Positions 1 to 7,774 of a stretch of DNA of 64,000 nucleotides are shown here, piece after piece. The position numbers and the translations under genes are program-made. How positions within the stretch are numbered: position 1 is the first letter of the stretch; every line of letters begins with the position of its first letter. The DNA comes from Eubacteriaceae bacterium (lineage in GTDB: Bacteria; Bacillota; Clostridia; Lachnospirales; Lachnospiraceae): assembly GCA_902362455.1 (NCBI GenBank), contig CABIWJ010000002.1, forward strand, positions 124,001-188,000. The letters are read 5' to 3'. The notes beneath the pieces are model-generated. The model saw only the letters and a list, made by a program, of their open reading frames with translations. It did not search any database and was not told where the DNA came from.

Positions 1-519
1 AGAATAGGATACCGTGGATATGGTTCAGGAGCACTTGTTTTAGATGAGACTGCACTTAATAATCTGGAAGGTGCAACTAAAGCAGGAATAAAAGTTGGTG
101 TATATTTCTTCTCACAGGCAATATCTGTTAAGGAAGCTAAAGAAGAAGCTGAATTTGTAATGGAGAACATAAAGAAATACAAGATTACATATCCTGTAGT
201 ATTTGATACAGAAGATGTATTAAATGAAGATGTCAGAACAGAGGGACTTACATCAGAAGAACTCACACAGATAGCGATAGCGTTTTGCAATGAAATAAGT
301 AATGGTGGCTACATTCCGGCGATTTATGCGAATTTAAGATGGTATGCACTTTCTTTAGATATGTCACAGTTAGGAGAATATGATAAGTGGTATGCTTATT
401 ATGATAAAGAATTTTATTTTCCATACAAAATTAATATATGGCAGTATACGGAGAATGGTTCTGTAGACGGAATAACAGGAAATGTTGATATGAATATCAG
501 TTTCAAAGATTATGAGTAA
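1..519 (+). CDS. GH25-family lysozyme (N-acetylmuramidase), 5' end cut by the window
   Basis: The reading frame is open from base 1, so the start lies outside the window and 172 codons are visible. The fragment carries the C-terminal half of a glycoside hydrolase family 25 barrel: GVYFFSQA followed by a helix, the acidic strand end PVVFDTED, the YANLRWY segment, and the closing IWQYTENG...VDMN signature in which the Trp-Gln-Tyr and Asp line the active site. GH25 enzymes cut the MurNAc-GlcNAc bond of peptidoglycan and are normally secreted. Any signal peptide or wall-binding domains would be upstream and cannot be seen. The stop codon overlaps the longest possible frame of the next gene. The family call is firm; the substrate role (own wall or foreign) is not shown. 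Confidence 0.88.
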   Translation, partial: RIGYRGYGSGALVLDETALNNLEGATKAGIKVGVYFFSQAISVKEAKEEAEFVMENIKKYKITYPVVFDTEDVLNEDVRTEGLTSEELTQIAIAFCNEISNGGYIPAIYANLRWYALSLDMSQLGEYDKWYAYYDKEFYFPYKINIWQYTENGSVDGITGNVDMNISFKDYE

Positions 520-535
520 AGAGGAAAGGTACGGT

Positions 536-985
536 ATGCAAATGCGCAGGGATAGAGCTCAGGCAATGGTAATAAGAAAAGACAGTATATTGATGGTAAA
601 ACATAGACTTGGAGGCAGAACTTTTTATTGCCTGCCGGGTGGAGGAGTTGAAAAAGACGAAACATATGAGCAGGCGGCTCTTAGGGAGTTAGAAGAAGAA
701 AGTTGTGTAAAAGGTAAAATAGTCAGAAAATTGTCTGTGCAGTTTAAACCTGATAACAAAGGTGAGGTGCATACATATCTAATTGAAATTTCCGATGAGG
801 AGGTGCCGAAGCCGGGAACTGATCCAGAATTAAGTAAAGAGGAGCAGACTATAATTGGTGTGGAATGGCTTACACTCGATAAAATAGGCGAAGTAGACAG
901 AGCATATCTCTGGGCTTCAGGACTTAACAGGATTGATTCATTCCATAAAGAACTTCTTAAAATGGAAAATAAGATATACAAATAA
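536..985 (+). CDS. Nudix hydrolase (MutT-like)
   Basis: A Nudix box is clear: GGGVEKDET, then the helix ending RELEEES, matching G-x5-E-x7-RE-U-x-EE, which binds the metal and the diphosphate. Nudix enzymes hydrolyse nucleoside diphosphates linked to another moiety; the substrate cannot be told from this sequence. The frame is open back to an ATG at 512 that overlaps the GH25 stop, but no ribosome-binding site precedes it. A GAGGAAAGG at 521-529 sits six bases before the ATG at 536, so I start there (149 residues). The C-terminal part is the usual Nudix strand EWLTLDKI followed by a helix. It is probably cotranscribed with the GH25 gene. Confidence 0.85.
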   Translation: MQMRRDRAQAMVIRKDSILMVKHRLGGRTFYCLPGGGVEKDETYEQAALRELEEESCVKGKIVRKLSVQFKPDNKGEVHTYLIEISDEEVPKPGTDPELSKEEQTIIGVEWLTLDKIGEVDRAYLWASGLNRIDSFHKELLKMENKIYK

Positions 986-1043
986 AGCAAGACAAACTAA
1001 TAAGCTTGTGAATTGTATAGAACAAAATAATTAATTAAATAAG

Positions 1044-1067
1044 ATTCAGATAATTTGATATCTGAAT
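1044..1067 (+). terminator. Weak hairpin downstream of the Nudix gene
   Basis: A nine-base perfect inverted repeat, ATTCAGATA at 1044-1052 and TATCTGAAT at 1059-1067, with a six-base loop. The following bases are A/T-rich but not a clean T-run, so termination is only possible, not clear. Confidence 0.3.
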
Positions 1068-1111
1068 TAAAATAAAAATGAAAGGACACTTCGGTGTAAA
1101 AGGTTAGAAAA

Positions 1112-1633
1112 ATGCCAGAAATAATAAATTTGGTAATAACAGTTGTTATGATAGTAGTTTGTTATAACTTAGCGAAGAAGAATAATATGTCGGCAGCATT
1201 TGCATTCTTAGGACTCTTTGGAATTGTAGGTGCAGTTGCTCTTATCTTGATTATTAAATTCTCAGGAAACAATTCAAACCTTAAAGATGGTAATAATTAC
1301 AATAATCCAAATGGCGGCTATAACGGAAATAATTATAACAATGTAAATAATGGATATAACAACAATAACTACAACAATACAAATGGTGGTTATAATTCAA
1401 ACAATTATAACAATGGAAACAACGGTTATAATGCAAATAATTATAACAATGCGAATAATGGTTATAACAGAAATAACTACAATGCAAATAATTCATATAA
1501 TGATGGTGGTTATGCAAGTCAGAATGGTGGATATTCATCTTCTGATGAGGATAAGTTTAAGAAATGTCCTAAATGTGGTGCAAAAATAGAAAAATACGCC
1601 TCATTTTGTACATACTGTGGCAAAGAACTTTAG
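1112..1633 (+). CDS. Membrane-anchored Asn/Gly/Tyr-repeat protein with C-terminal zinc ribbon
   Basis: This 173-residue protein has three parts. Residues 1-50 hold two hydrophobic segments (a short N-terminal helix and one around residues 27-48). Residues 56-140 are a low-complexity tract built from about ten imperfect copies of an eight- or nine-residue unit of the type NGYNxNNYN, almost only Asn, Gly and Tyr. Residues 150-173 form a zinc ribbon with two Cys-x2-Cys pairs, CPKCGAKI and CTYCGKEL. Similar ribbons end many small bacterial membrane proteins of unknown role. The Asn/Tyr tract looks like a prion-like or aggregation-prone linker. No enzymatic domain is visible. An AAAGG stands a few bases before the ATG. 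It has its own intergenic regions on both sides, so it is probably a single-gene unit. Function unknown. Confidence 0.8.
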   Translation: MPEIINLVITVVMIVVCYNLAKKNNMSAAFAFLGLFGIVGAVALILIIKFSGNNSNLKDGNNYNNPNGGYNGNNYNNVNNGYNNNNYNNTNGGYNSNNYNNGNNGYNANNYNNANNGYNRNNYNANNSYNDGGYASQNGGYSSSDEDKFKKCPKCGAKIEKYASFCTYCGKEL

Positions 1634-1812
1634 GATATTTATAAAAATATAAGATAATAATTAAAAATTTATAGAAAATAATTTGTGGAAAATTAGAAAA
1701 AATTGTAGACTAATTTGAAGATTTGTGAGAAAATAAAAATATAGTGCGATGTGATATTACATATGATATGAATTGCACCAATGAAGATTACTTACTTGAA
1801 AGGAGTTCTATA

Positions 1813-2505
1813 ATGATTTACACACAGGAAGTTCAAAACATGTGTCCGGTTGCCAAAGGCGCAAAACATGAACCGGCTCCAATTCCAGAAGAAGGAAAAT
1901 GGGTACATTCTAAAAAAATCGAAGATATCTCAGGTTTTACACATGGTGTAGGCTGGTGTGCACCACAGCAGGGTGCTTGCAAGCTTTCATTAAATGTTAA
2001 GAAAGGTATTATCGAGGAAGCATTAATAGAGACAATTGGTTGTTCAGGAATGACACATTCAGCTGCTATGGCTGCTGAAGTTTTACAGGGTAAAACAATT
2101 CTTGAGGCATTAAATACAGACCTTGTTTGTGATGCTATTAATACAGCTATGAGAGAATTATTCTTACAGATTGTTTACGGACGTACACAGAGTGCATTCT
2201 CTGATGATGGTCTTGCAATCGGTGCCGGTCTTGAAGATTTAGGAAAAGGTCTTCGTTCACAGGTTGGTACAATGTATGCAACAAAAGAAAAAGGTGTTCG
2301 TTACCTTGAAATGGCTGAAGGTTATGTAACAGGTATTGCCCTTGATGCAGATAACGAAGTTATCGGATATCAGTTCGTTTCACTTGGAAAAATGACAGAC
2401 TTTATCAAAAAAGGCGATGATCCTAACACAGCTTGGGAGAAAGCTAAAGGTCAGTATGGCCGTGTAGCTGATGCAGTTAAGATTATTGATCCAAGAAAAG
2501 AATAG
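1813..2505 (+). CDS. Iron-sulfur cluster assembly scaffold-like protein (NifU N-terminal family)
   Basis: This 230-residue protein keeps NifU/IscU-like features: GWCAPQQGACKL, and GCSGMTHSAAMAAEVLQG, which resembles the Cys-containing segment of the scaffold (GCGxxxxSSxxxxE). Scaffold proteins of this kind carry Fe-S clusters during assembly. The frame is open upstream to 1744, but GAAAGGAG at 1798-1805 points clearly to ATG 1813. It lies 17 bp before a GGGtGRT-family gene, a pairing I know from anaerobic Firmicutes, where the partner is annotated only by its motif. The two are surely cotranscribed, which suggests one joint role in Fe-S or sulfur handling; that role is inference. The protein is longer than IscU, with an extra C-terminal domain from about residue 110. 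Confidence 0.8.
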   Translation: MIYTQEVQNMCPVAKGAKHEPAPIPEEGKWVHSKKIEDISGFTHGVGWCAPQQGACKLSLNVKKGIIEEALIETIGCSGMTHSAAMAAEVLQGKTILEALNTDLVCDAINTAMRELFLQIVYGRTQSAFSDDGLAIGAGLEDLGKGLRSQVGTMYATKEKGVRYLEMAEGYVTGIALDADNEVIGYQFVSLGKMTDFIKKGDDPNTAWEKAKGQYGRVADAVKIIDPRKE

Positions 2506-2522
2506 GAAAGGAGACGGACAAA

Positions 2523-3533
2523 ATGGCATTATTTGAATCATATGAAAGAAGAATTGATCAGATTAATTCTGTATTAAATAGTTATGGAATCAGCTCAATT
2601 GAAGAAGCTGAGAAAATTACAAAAGATGCTGGCTTAGATGTATATGAACAGGTTAAGAAAATTCAGCCAATCTGTTTTGAAAATGCATGTTGGGCATATA
2701 CAGTAGGCGCAGCTATTGCAATTAAAAAAGGTTGCAGAAAAGCAGCAGATGCAGCAGCAGCAATCGGAGAAGGTCTTCAGGCTTTCTGTATTCCAGGTTC
2801 AGTTGCAGACCACAGAAAAGTAGGTCTTGGACATGGTAACTTAGGAAAAATGTTACTTGAAGAAGAAACAGAATGTTTCTGCTTCTTAGCAGGTCACGAA
2901 TCATTTGCAGCAGCAGAGGGTGCTATCGGTATCGCTGAGAAAGCTAATAAGGTTCGTAAGCAGCCTTTAAGAGTTATCTTAAATGGTCTTGGTAAAGATG
3001 CTGCACAGATTATTTCACGTATCAACGGATTCACATATGTTGAAACAAAATATGATTATAAAGCAGCTAAATTAAATATAGTATATGAAAAAGCATACTC
3101 AGACGGACTTCGTGCTACAGTAAAATGTTATGGTGCAGATGACGTTCAGGAAGGTGTTGCAATTATGCATTACGAAAATGTTGGTGTATCTATTACAGGT
3201 AACTCAACAAACCCAACACGTTTCCAGCATCCAGTAGCAGGTACTTACAAGAAAGAATGTATCGAACAGGGTAAGAAGTACTTCTCAGTAGCATCAGGTG
3301 GTGGTACAGGTAGAACACTTCACCCAGATAATATGGCAGCAGGTCCTGCTTCATATGGTATGACAGATACATTAGGACGTATGCATTCAGATGCTCAGTT
3401 CGCTGGTTCTTCATCAGTTCCTGCTCACGTAGAAATGATGGGACTTATCGGAATGGGTAATAACCCAATGGTTGGTGCTACAGTAGCAGTTGCCGTAAGT
3501 GTTGAGGAAGCCGCAACAGCAGGAAAGTTCTAA
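2523..3533 (+). CDS. GGGtGRT-family protein
   Basis: The name-giving motif is present as SGGGTGRTLHPDNMAAGPAS near residue 255-275, in a 336-residue protein of the usual family length. Other recognisable blocks are HRKVGLGHGNLGKML, CFCFLAGHESFAAAEGA and SVPAHVEMMGLIGMGNNPMVGA. No signal peptide or membrane helix is seen, so it should be cytoplasmic. It follows the NifU-like gene by 17 bp with GGAGACGG just ahead of the ATG, as one operon. The biochemical role of the family is not known to me; the steady pairing with an Fe-S scaffold suggests a metal- or sulfur-related function. Codon use is very regular, typical of a well-expressed housekeeping gene. Confidence 0.88.
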   Translation: MALFESYERRIDQINSVLNSYGISSIEEAEKITKDAGLDVYEQVKKIQPICFENACWAYTVGAAIAIKKGCRKAADAAAAIGEGLQAFCIPGSVADHRKVGLGHGNLGKMLLEEETECFCFLAGHESFAAAEGAIGIAEKANKVRKQPLRVILNGLGKDAAQIISRINGFTYVETKYDYKAAKLNIVYEKAYSDGLRATVKCYGADDVQEGVAIMHYENVGVSITGNSTNPTRFQHPVAGTYKKECIEQGKKYFSVASGGGTGRTLHPDNMAAGPASYGMTDTLGRMHSDAQFAGSSSVPAHVEMMGLIGMGNNPMVGATVAVAVSVEEAATAGKF

Positions 3534-3625
3534 GAAAAGATATAAAAAAGTTATTTTATCCAATATTATTTTGGGTAAAAAAGTTAATAACAAATATATA
3601 TATTGTAGTATCTTGAAAATTTTAT

Positions 3626-3669
3626 AAACCTTCAAGCGTATGTAATATAATTACAACGCTAGAAGGTTT
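3626..3669 (+). terminator. Stem-loop after the GGGtGRT gene
   Basis: Nested inverted repeats: AAACCTTC 3626-3633 with GAAGGTTT 3662-3669, AGCG with CGCT, and TGTAAT with ATTACA, making one long hairpin. A short T-containing stretch follows. Probable intrinsic terminator, with a poor U-tract. Confidence 0.55.
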
Positions 3670-3736
3670 ATTTGTATAATAAGAGAAATTTAAGGTAAAA
3701 CAAGATATATGTTAATAATTTAAGGAGGAAATGATA

Positions 3737-3916
3737 TTGAAGATTATTAAGTGGGCGTATATTGTTTGTTATATAGTAATAGCCATATTAATTATCTATA
3801 TGCAGCATAATGTCTGGAAACTATCAGCAAGAAAATATCTTTTTGTAATAATTGGTTATTTGTTATTTGCATTAATTGTGAGACTTTTGATCAAAAAAAT
3901 AAATGGTCATCATTGA
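3737..3916 (+). CDS. Small two-helix membrane protein
   Basis: About 59 residues, nearly all hydrophobic, with two predicted transmembrane helices (roughly residues 5-22 and 36-53) separated by a basic turn, and a Lys/His tail KKINGHH. A strong AAGGAGG at 3722-3728 is only two bases from the ATG at 3731 but eight bases from the in-frame TTG at 3737, so TTG 3737 is the more likely start. It stands between a terminator and a patch of gene debris. No family recognised; function unknown. Confidence 0.55.
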   Translation: MKIIKWAYIVCYIVIAILIIYMQHNVWKLSARKYLFVIIGYLLFALIVRLLIKKINGHH

Positions 3917-3952
3917 TAAAATGGATATAAATATTTTAATAAATTTACATAA

Positions 3953-4207
3953 GTAGAATGCAAAAAAATTGTTAATAGGGCATCTAAGGTATCTACTGTT
4001 GCTGAGTATACAAGTTATGTAATTGGGATAAAGTATGTTCCGGCAGGAATATTGACAGGAATGTATGCTGGTAATATATCAGCTCAAAAAGCTTTTTTTT
4101 AACAAGCAGTAACTTTAAAGCGTGGTATTAAGATTTCATATGAGTGGGTAATCACAAATATAACATCTTGCAGTTATGCACGAAAAGGTTCGTATGTTTT
4201 TAAATAA
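3953..4207 (+). pseudogene. Remnant of an unrecognised protein gene interrupted by a stop
   Basis: One frame reads as protein-like sequence (SKVSTVAEYTSYVIGIKY, then VPAGILTGMYAGNISAQKAF), meets a TAA at 4100-4102 next to a run of eight T, and continues in the same frame as QAVTLKRGIKISYEWVITNI and SYARKGSYVF to a second stop at 4205-4207. No start codon with a ribosome-binding site is seen. The composition looks coding on both sides of the stop, so I read it as the eroded tail of a gene. I cannot name the family. The T-run next to the stop could be a slippage site, but a point mutation is as likely. Confidence 0.4.
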
Positions 4208-4235
4208 ATGTTGAAAATATACTAAGTTAAAAATA

Positions 4236-4307
4236 AAAATAGGTTTTATCGTTAATTTGTCTATTGAAATAATTCTTTGATGGACTAATAAGGATAGAAC
4301 CTATTTT
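4236..4307. terminator. Long bidirectional hairpin terminator
   Basis: AAAAATAGGTTTTATC (from 4235) pairs with GATAGAACCTATTTT (4293-4307) to give a stem of about 15 bp with one wobble pair. A/T-rich tracts flank it on both sides. It can end the remnant on the + strand and the small gene at 4398-4502 on the - strand. Confidence 0.6.
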
Positions 4308-4397
4308 ATTTATTAAAATAAGTAAGAGATATAACAGAAATGATACTTTTAAATAAAAGGATTAAGAGAAGAAATATAATATATTTTAGTATTGAAG

Positions 4398-4502
4398 TTA
4401 GTAATAAGTTGATATATTCATAATACCGCCTATTCCCAATATAAATACTATACAGGCAACTATAAATAAATGCTTATGATTTTTTAGATTATGTAAGTTC
4501 AT
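4398..4502 (-). CDS. Possible 34-residue membrane peptide
   Basis: On the - strand ATG at 4502 opens 34 codons to a TAA at 4398. GAGGA lies seven bases before the ATG, a good ribosome-binding site. The peptide has a charged start (MNLHNLKNHKH), a hydrophobic helix LFIVACIVFILGIGGIM and a short polar tail, as in single-span small membrane proteins and in some type I toxin peptides. The terminator at 4236-4307 lies about 90 bp downstream in its direction. It may be a real small gene or chance; I know no homologue. It is the only candidate gene in the stretch 4208-4827. Confidence 0.4.
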   Translation of the reverse strand: MNLHNLKNHKHLFIVACIVFILGIGGIMNISTYY

Positions 4503-4739
4503 TTTTATTCCTCATAAATTTGATTTTCAGTTATATATGTCGAAACTTGTTTAATGTCATTTATATTTATTTCACAGTAAATGCTATGAATATATTAACA
4601 CGAAATTAGTTATACAACAATTAATATGTGCAAAATTATTAACAAACCATAAATATTATAGAGAATATTTAGATAGATATGTAAACAGATGAGAGAAATA
4701 GTTGATTTATTAACACATATTACTAATAATTATATTAAT

Positions 4740-4774
4740 TATGTCTATAATATAAAAATATAAAATCAGACATA
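4740..4774. promoter_or_regulatory. Inverted repeat in front of the AbiE-type pair
   Basis: TATGTCT at 4740-4746 and AGACATA at 4768-4774 form a seven-base inverted repeat about 55 bp before the antitoxin start. AbiEi-type antitoxins are known to bind inverted repeats at their own promoter, so this is a reasonable operator candidate. Beyond this, the AT-rich bases 4503-4827 show nothing I can name. Confidence 0.35.
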
Positions 4775-4827
4775 TATATTTACAATAATAATATAAATAT
4801 GGTACAGTTTTAGTAGGAGGTGAAAAT

Positions 4828-5454
4828 ATGCTAAAATCATATTTAATGGAGAATTATGGATATAATGAGCCTATTTTTTTAAATGATTTATCAGTTAAGG
4901 GAATGTCTGAAAATGCAATACGTCAAGCTGTAAAGAGACTCACGACAAATGGTTTTTTATGCCGATATGACAATGGAATTTATTATATTCCACAAAATAG
5001 TGGTGTATTAGGCAAGAGCTATCTTGATCCCTTATTGGTTATAATGCGTAAATATGTGAAAAATAATTCGGAAACTTATGGATATACTACAGGAATATTC
5101 TTTGCTAATCAGTTGGGTTTAACAACTCAGATGCCTGCTGTTATAGAGATAGTGACAAATAAGGAATCTACAAATGGACGTGTGGTTACTGTAGGAAAGC
5201 AAAAGGTAAGAATTAAGAAACCTGCAATAACTATTTCTGATTCAAATGCTGATATTCTACAATTTTTAGATGGTATTAATCAATCGGAAATATATACAGA
5301 GTTGCCTAGAAAAGAGATGATAAAAATAATGCTTGCATATGTAAGAAAAATGAATTTTACAAAGGAACAGTTAGCAGGAGTATCATCTGCTATGACAGGT
5401 ACAACAGCAAAAAGATTAATTGAATGGGGTATGATATATGAATTTGCATTATAG
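4828..5454 (+). CDS. AbiEi-like antitoxin / transcriptional regulator (type IV toxin-antitoxin)
   Basis: A 208-residue protein with an N-terminal winged-helix region (about 1-60: SENAIRQAVKRLTTNGFLCR followed by the wing DNGIYYI) and a C-terminal AbiEi-like domain. It overlaps the next gene by 17 bp, and that gene encodes an AbiEii-type nucleotidyltransferase, the standard order of type IV toxin-antitoxin and phage-abortive-infection pairs. In such pairs the antitoxin represses the operon and counteracts the toxin without binding it. The start is supported by TAGGAGGTG eight bases before the ATG. The pair sits in an AT-rich accessory patch with gene debris beside it, in keeping with a mobile defence cassette. 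Confidence 0.8.
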   Translation: MLKSYLMENYGYNEPIFLNDLSVKGMSENAIRQAVKRLTTNGFLCRYDNGIYYIPQNSGVLGKSYLDPLLVIMRKYVKNNSETYGYTTGIFFANQLGLTTQMPAVIEIVTNKESTNGRVVTVGKQKVRIKKPAITISDSNADILQFLDGINQSEIYTELPRKEMIKIMLAYVRKMNFTKEQLAGVSSAMTGTTAKRLIEWGMIYEFAL

Positions 5455-6166
5455 TAAAGAAATATTTGAAGAGTTGATTGTGGCAGCATCAAATGAACTT
5501 GGAATTCCAACCAATATAATAGAAAAGGATTATTATGTGACAATTATACTTAAGGCATTGTCAGAAAAAATAAGTGATATGGTATTTAAAGGTGGAACAT
5601 CACTTACAAAATGCTATCATATATTAGATTGTTTTTCAGAGGATATTGATTTGTCATATACGGCTGAATCAGGTATTCCTGGGGATAGTAGGAAAAGAAA
5701 GTTAAAGAAAGCAGTTGTGTCAACAATGAATGAATTTGATTTTAAAATTGTAAATCTTGATATGACAAGAAGTCGAAGAGATTATAATTGTTATAGGGCA
5801 ATATACCCATCTATATATGGACAATCAAATATATTAAAGACTGAAGTAGTGGTTGAAACCTATGTAGCATTACTTACTTTTCCAACAATAAAATGTAAGG
5901 TGGATAATTATATTTATCGCTTTTTAGATAAAATTAATCGTATTGATTTGGCTGAAAGATATGATTTAATGCCTTTTGATATTACTATCCAGACAATCGA
6001 AAGAACATTGGTTGATAAGGTGTTTGCAATATGTGATTATTATTTACAAGTAAAAATAGAGAATCATTCAAGACATTTATATGATATTTATAAAATTTTT
6101 AATGTGTTAAATGATACAGAAATACAAGGGATAAAACAGATTGTGGAAAATGGTATATGGAATTGA
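5438..6166 (+). CDS. AbiEii/AbiGii-family nucleotidyltransferase toxin
   Basis: The nucleotidyltransferase core is clear: FKGGTSLTK followed about 16 residues on by SEDIDLSY, the metal-binding Asp-x-Asp of this polymerase-beta-like fold. AbiEii toxins act as GTP-dependent or tRNA-modifying nucleotidyltransferases that stop growth upon phage infection. The later block IERTLVDKVFAICDYY and the ENHSRHLYDIYKI motif are also typical. The protein is 242 residues; many relatives run further past the SRHLYD motif, so the C terminus may be shortened. Directly after the TGA the same frame continues for 18 codons before a second stop. It overlaps the antitoxin gene by 17 bp, suggesting coupled translation. 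Confidence 0.8.
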   Translation: MNLHYSKEIFEELIVAASNELGIPTNIIEKDYYVTIILKALSEKISDMVFKGGTSLTKCYHILDCFSEDIDLSYTAESGIPGDSRKRKLKKAVVSTMNEFDFKIVNLDMTRSRRDYNCYRAIYPSIYGQSNILKTEVVVETYVALLTFPTIKCKVDNYIYRFLDKINRIDLAERYDLMPFDITIQTIERTLVDKVFAICDYYLQVKIENHSRHLYDIYKIFNVLNDTEIQGIKQIVENGIWN

Positions 6167-6239
6167 GCAGATATGATAGTAGGAATTACAGAAGTACCTG
6201 AAAAGAAGAAAAAGACTAAATAATGAAGTAAATGGAATG

Positions 6240-6263
6240 CAGATGTTATCATCTGAATTTTTA
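6240..6263 (+). terminator. Terminator after the AbiE-type pair
   Basis: CAGATG (6240-6245), loop TTAT, CATCTG (6250-6255), followed by AATTTTTAAA. Short stem with a T-rich tail. Confidence 0.5.
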
Positions 6264-6269
6264 AATTTG

Positions 6270-6299
6270 TTAACACAATTATTATATCTAATGTATAAT
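6270..6299 (+). promoter_or_regulatory. Sigma-A-type promoter
   Basis: TTAACA at 6270-6275 and a perfect TATAAT at 6294-6299, spacing 18, about 65 bp before the PNPOx-like gene. Confidence 0.6.
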
Positions 6300-6365
6300 A
6301 AGAGTTATTAAGTACAGTTGAATAATGAATGTATATAAAAATAAGAATTAACGGAGGCATAATCA

Positions 6366-6845
6366 ATGAGAAGAAGTGACAGAGAAATAAAGGAATTTGA
6401 TAAAATTGTTGAAGTAATGAGAAAATGTGATGTTTGCAGAGTAGCAATTAATGATGAGAAGTATCCATACATTTTACCACTTAATTTCGGTATGGATGTC
6501 ATAGATGGAAAGATTACATTATATTTTCATGGAGCAAATGAAGGTAAGAAATACGAGTTACTTGAGAAGAATAATTATGTAAGTTTCGAAATGGATTGTG
6601 AGCATCAATTGATAACAGATGATGACAATCATAGCTGCACAATGGAGTATGAAAGTGTAATAGGCTATGGCAGGATTAAGATAATGAAAGAGGAAGAAAA
6701 GTACGATGCTTTAGTTAAGATAATGAGACAGTATCATAAAGAAGATTTTCCTTTTGGTAAAGAAGTTATACCTATGACTACACTTATGAAGTTAGAAGTT
6801 GATGAAGTGACAGGTAAAAGAAGAAAGAAAAATCCTCATAAATAA
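6366..6845 (+). CDS. Pyridoxamine 5'-phosphate oxidase-like flavoprotein (NimA-type)
   Basis: A 159-residue split-beta-barrel protein of the flavin-binding PNPOx-like superfamily. The pattern is typical of the NimA / 5-nitroimidazole-resistance-like branch: MRRSDREI, CRVAINDEKYPYILPLNFG, LYFHGANEGKK, and a C-terminal MTTLMKLEVDEVTGKRRKK. Members bind FMN or F420 and reduce small molecules; the substrate here is unknown. ACGGAGG stands about ten bases before the ATG, and a consensus promoter lies upstream. Three bases separate its stop from the next gene. Confidence 0.8.
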   Translation: MRRSDREIKEFDKIVEVMRKCDVCRVAINDEKYPYILPLNFGMDVIDGKITLYFHGANEGKKYELLEKNNYVSFEMDCEHQLITDDDNHSCTMEYESVIGYGRIKIMKEEEKYDALVKIMRQYHKEDFPFGKEVIPMTTLMKLEVDEVTGKRRKKNPHK

Positions 6846-6847
6846 TA

Positions 6848-7657
6848 ATGGAGATAGGAATAGATATAACAATGAAAAACAATATTAGAAAAGACATAAA
6901 AACATATCATAGAAATATTAAAATGACTGTATCTTATGATGGAGCTAAATACAATGGCTGGCAGAAACAGGGAAATACTCATAATACTATTCAGGAGAAA
7001 TTCGAAGAACTGTTAAGCAGAATATTAGAAGAGGATATCGAAGTAAACGCATCGGGCAGAACAGATGCCAGTGTTAATGCATTTGGACAGGTTATCAATT
7101 TTCATACACATAATCTGATAGAGATAAACGAACTTGTTAAAAAGATGAATCAATATCTGCCAAAGGATATAAGAGTTCTTACAGGCGAGCAGGTTAAAGA
7201 AAGATTTCACGCAAGACTTAATGCTACGGGAAAACATTATGTATACAGAATAGATAATGGTGAAGTTGCTAATATATTTGAAAGAAAATATATGTATCGG
7301 ATAGACGAAAAGCTTAATGTTGATATGATGAAAAAGGCATGCAGAATATTAGAGGGAGAACACGATTTTGCAAGCTTCTGTGCTAATAAGAAGATGAAGA
7401 AATCTACAGTCAGAAATGTGTATAAGATAGTTCTTGAAGAGAAAAATGGCACAATAAATATGCATTTTTATGGAAATGGTTTTTTATATAATATGGTCAG
7501 AATTATGAGTGGGACAATAATTGAAGTGGGTCTTGGTAAGAGAGATGCTGAAAGTATCAGGGAATTATTCGAAGTGAAAGACAGAAGTAGGGCAGGTTTT
7601 TTAGCACCTGCAAATGCTTTGTTCTTAGCAGAAGTATTTTATGAACAGCAGATTTAA
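6848..7657 (+). CDS. truA: tRNA pseudouridine synthase A
   Basis: TruA converts U38-40 of the tRNA anticodon arm to pseudouridine. The catalytic motif is present as ASGRTDASVNAFGQV; the Asp is the nucleophile. The usual form is GRTDxGVHA, so here Ala-Ser and Asn replace the more common residues around the conserved Asp, as in some of the several TruA paralogues of Clostridia. Other family blocks are DGAKYNGWQKQ, RFHARLNATGKHYVY and FLYNMVRIMSG. The 269-residue frame can start at 6848, 6872 or 6923; none has a strong ribosome-binding site, and the real start may be 6872 because the core begins near MTVSYDG. It follows the PNPOx-like gene by two bases. Confidence 0.85.
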   Translation: MEIGIDITMKNNIRKDIKTYHRNIKMTVSYDGAKYNGWQKQGNTHNTIQEKFEELLSRILEEDIEVNASGRTDASVNAFGQVINFHTHNLIEINELVKKMNQYLPKDIRVLTGEQVKERFHARLNATGKHYVYRIDNGEVANIFERKYMYRIDEKLNVDMMKKACRILEGEHDFASFCANKKMKKSTVRNVYKIVLEEKNGTINMHFYGNGFLYNMVRIMSGTIIEVGLGKRDAESIRELFEVKDRSRAGFLAPANALFLAEVFYEQQI

Positions 7658-7774
7658 TAGTGGTAAAGCAATATAATGATATAGATAATTGCAAATACAC
7701 AGTAATAGTATTTAGTGGTGGCTGTTTTACAATTAATTAAGGGGAAATTTATCCAAAATGAATATCCTTTTTGG

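Noticed and set aside
1312..1515. Tandem repeats that resemble a CRISPR-like periodicity
   Set aside because: The units are adjacent, imperfect and coding, with no unique spacers.
1281..1589. His/Tyr-rich and Ile/Thr-rich frames over the Asn-repeat gene
   Set aside because: They are shifted readings of the tandem repeat; only the frame ending in the zinc ribbon makes sense.
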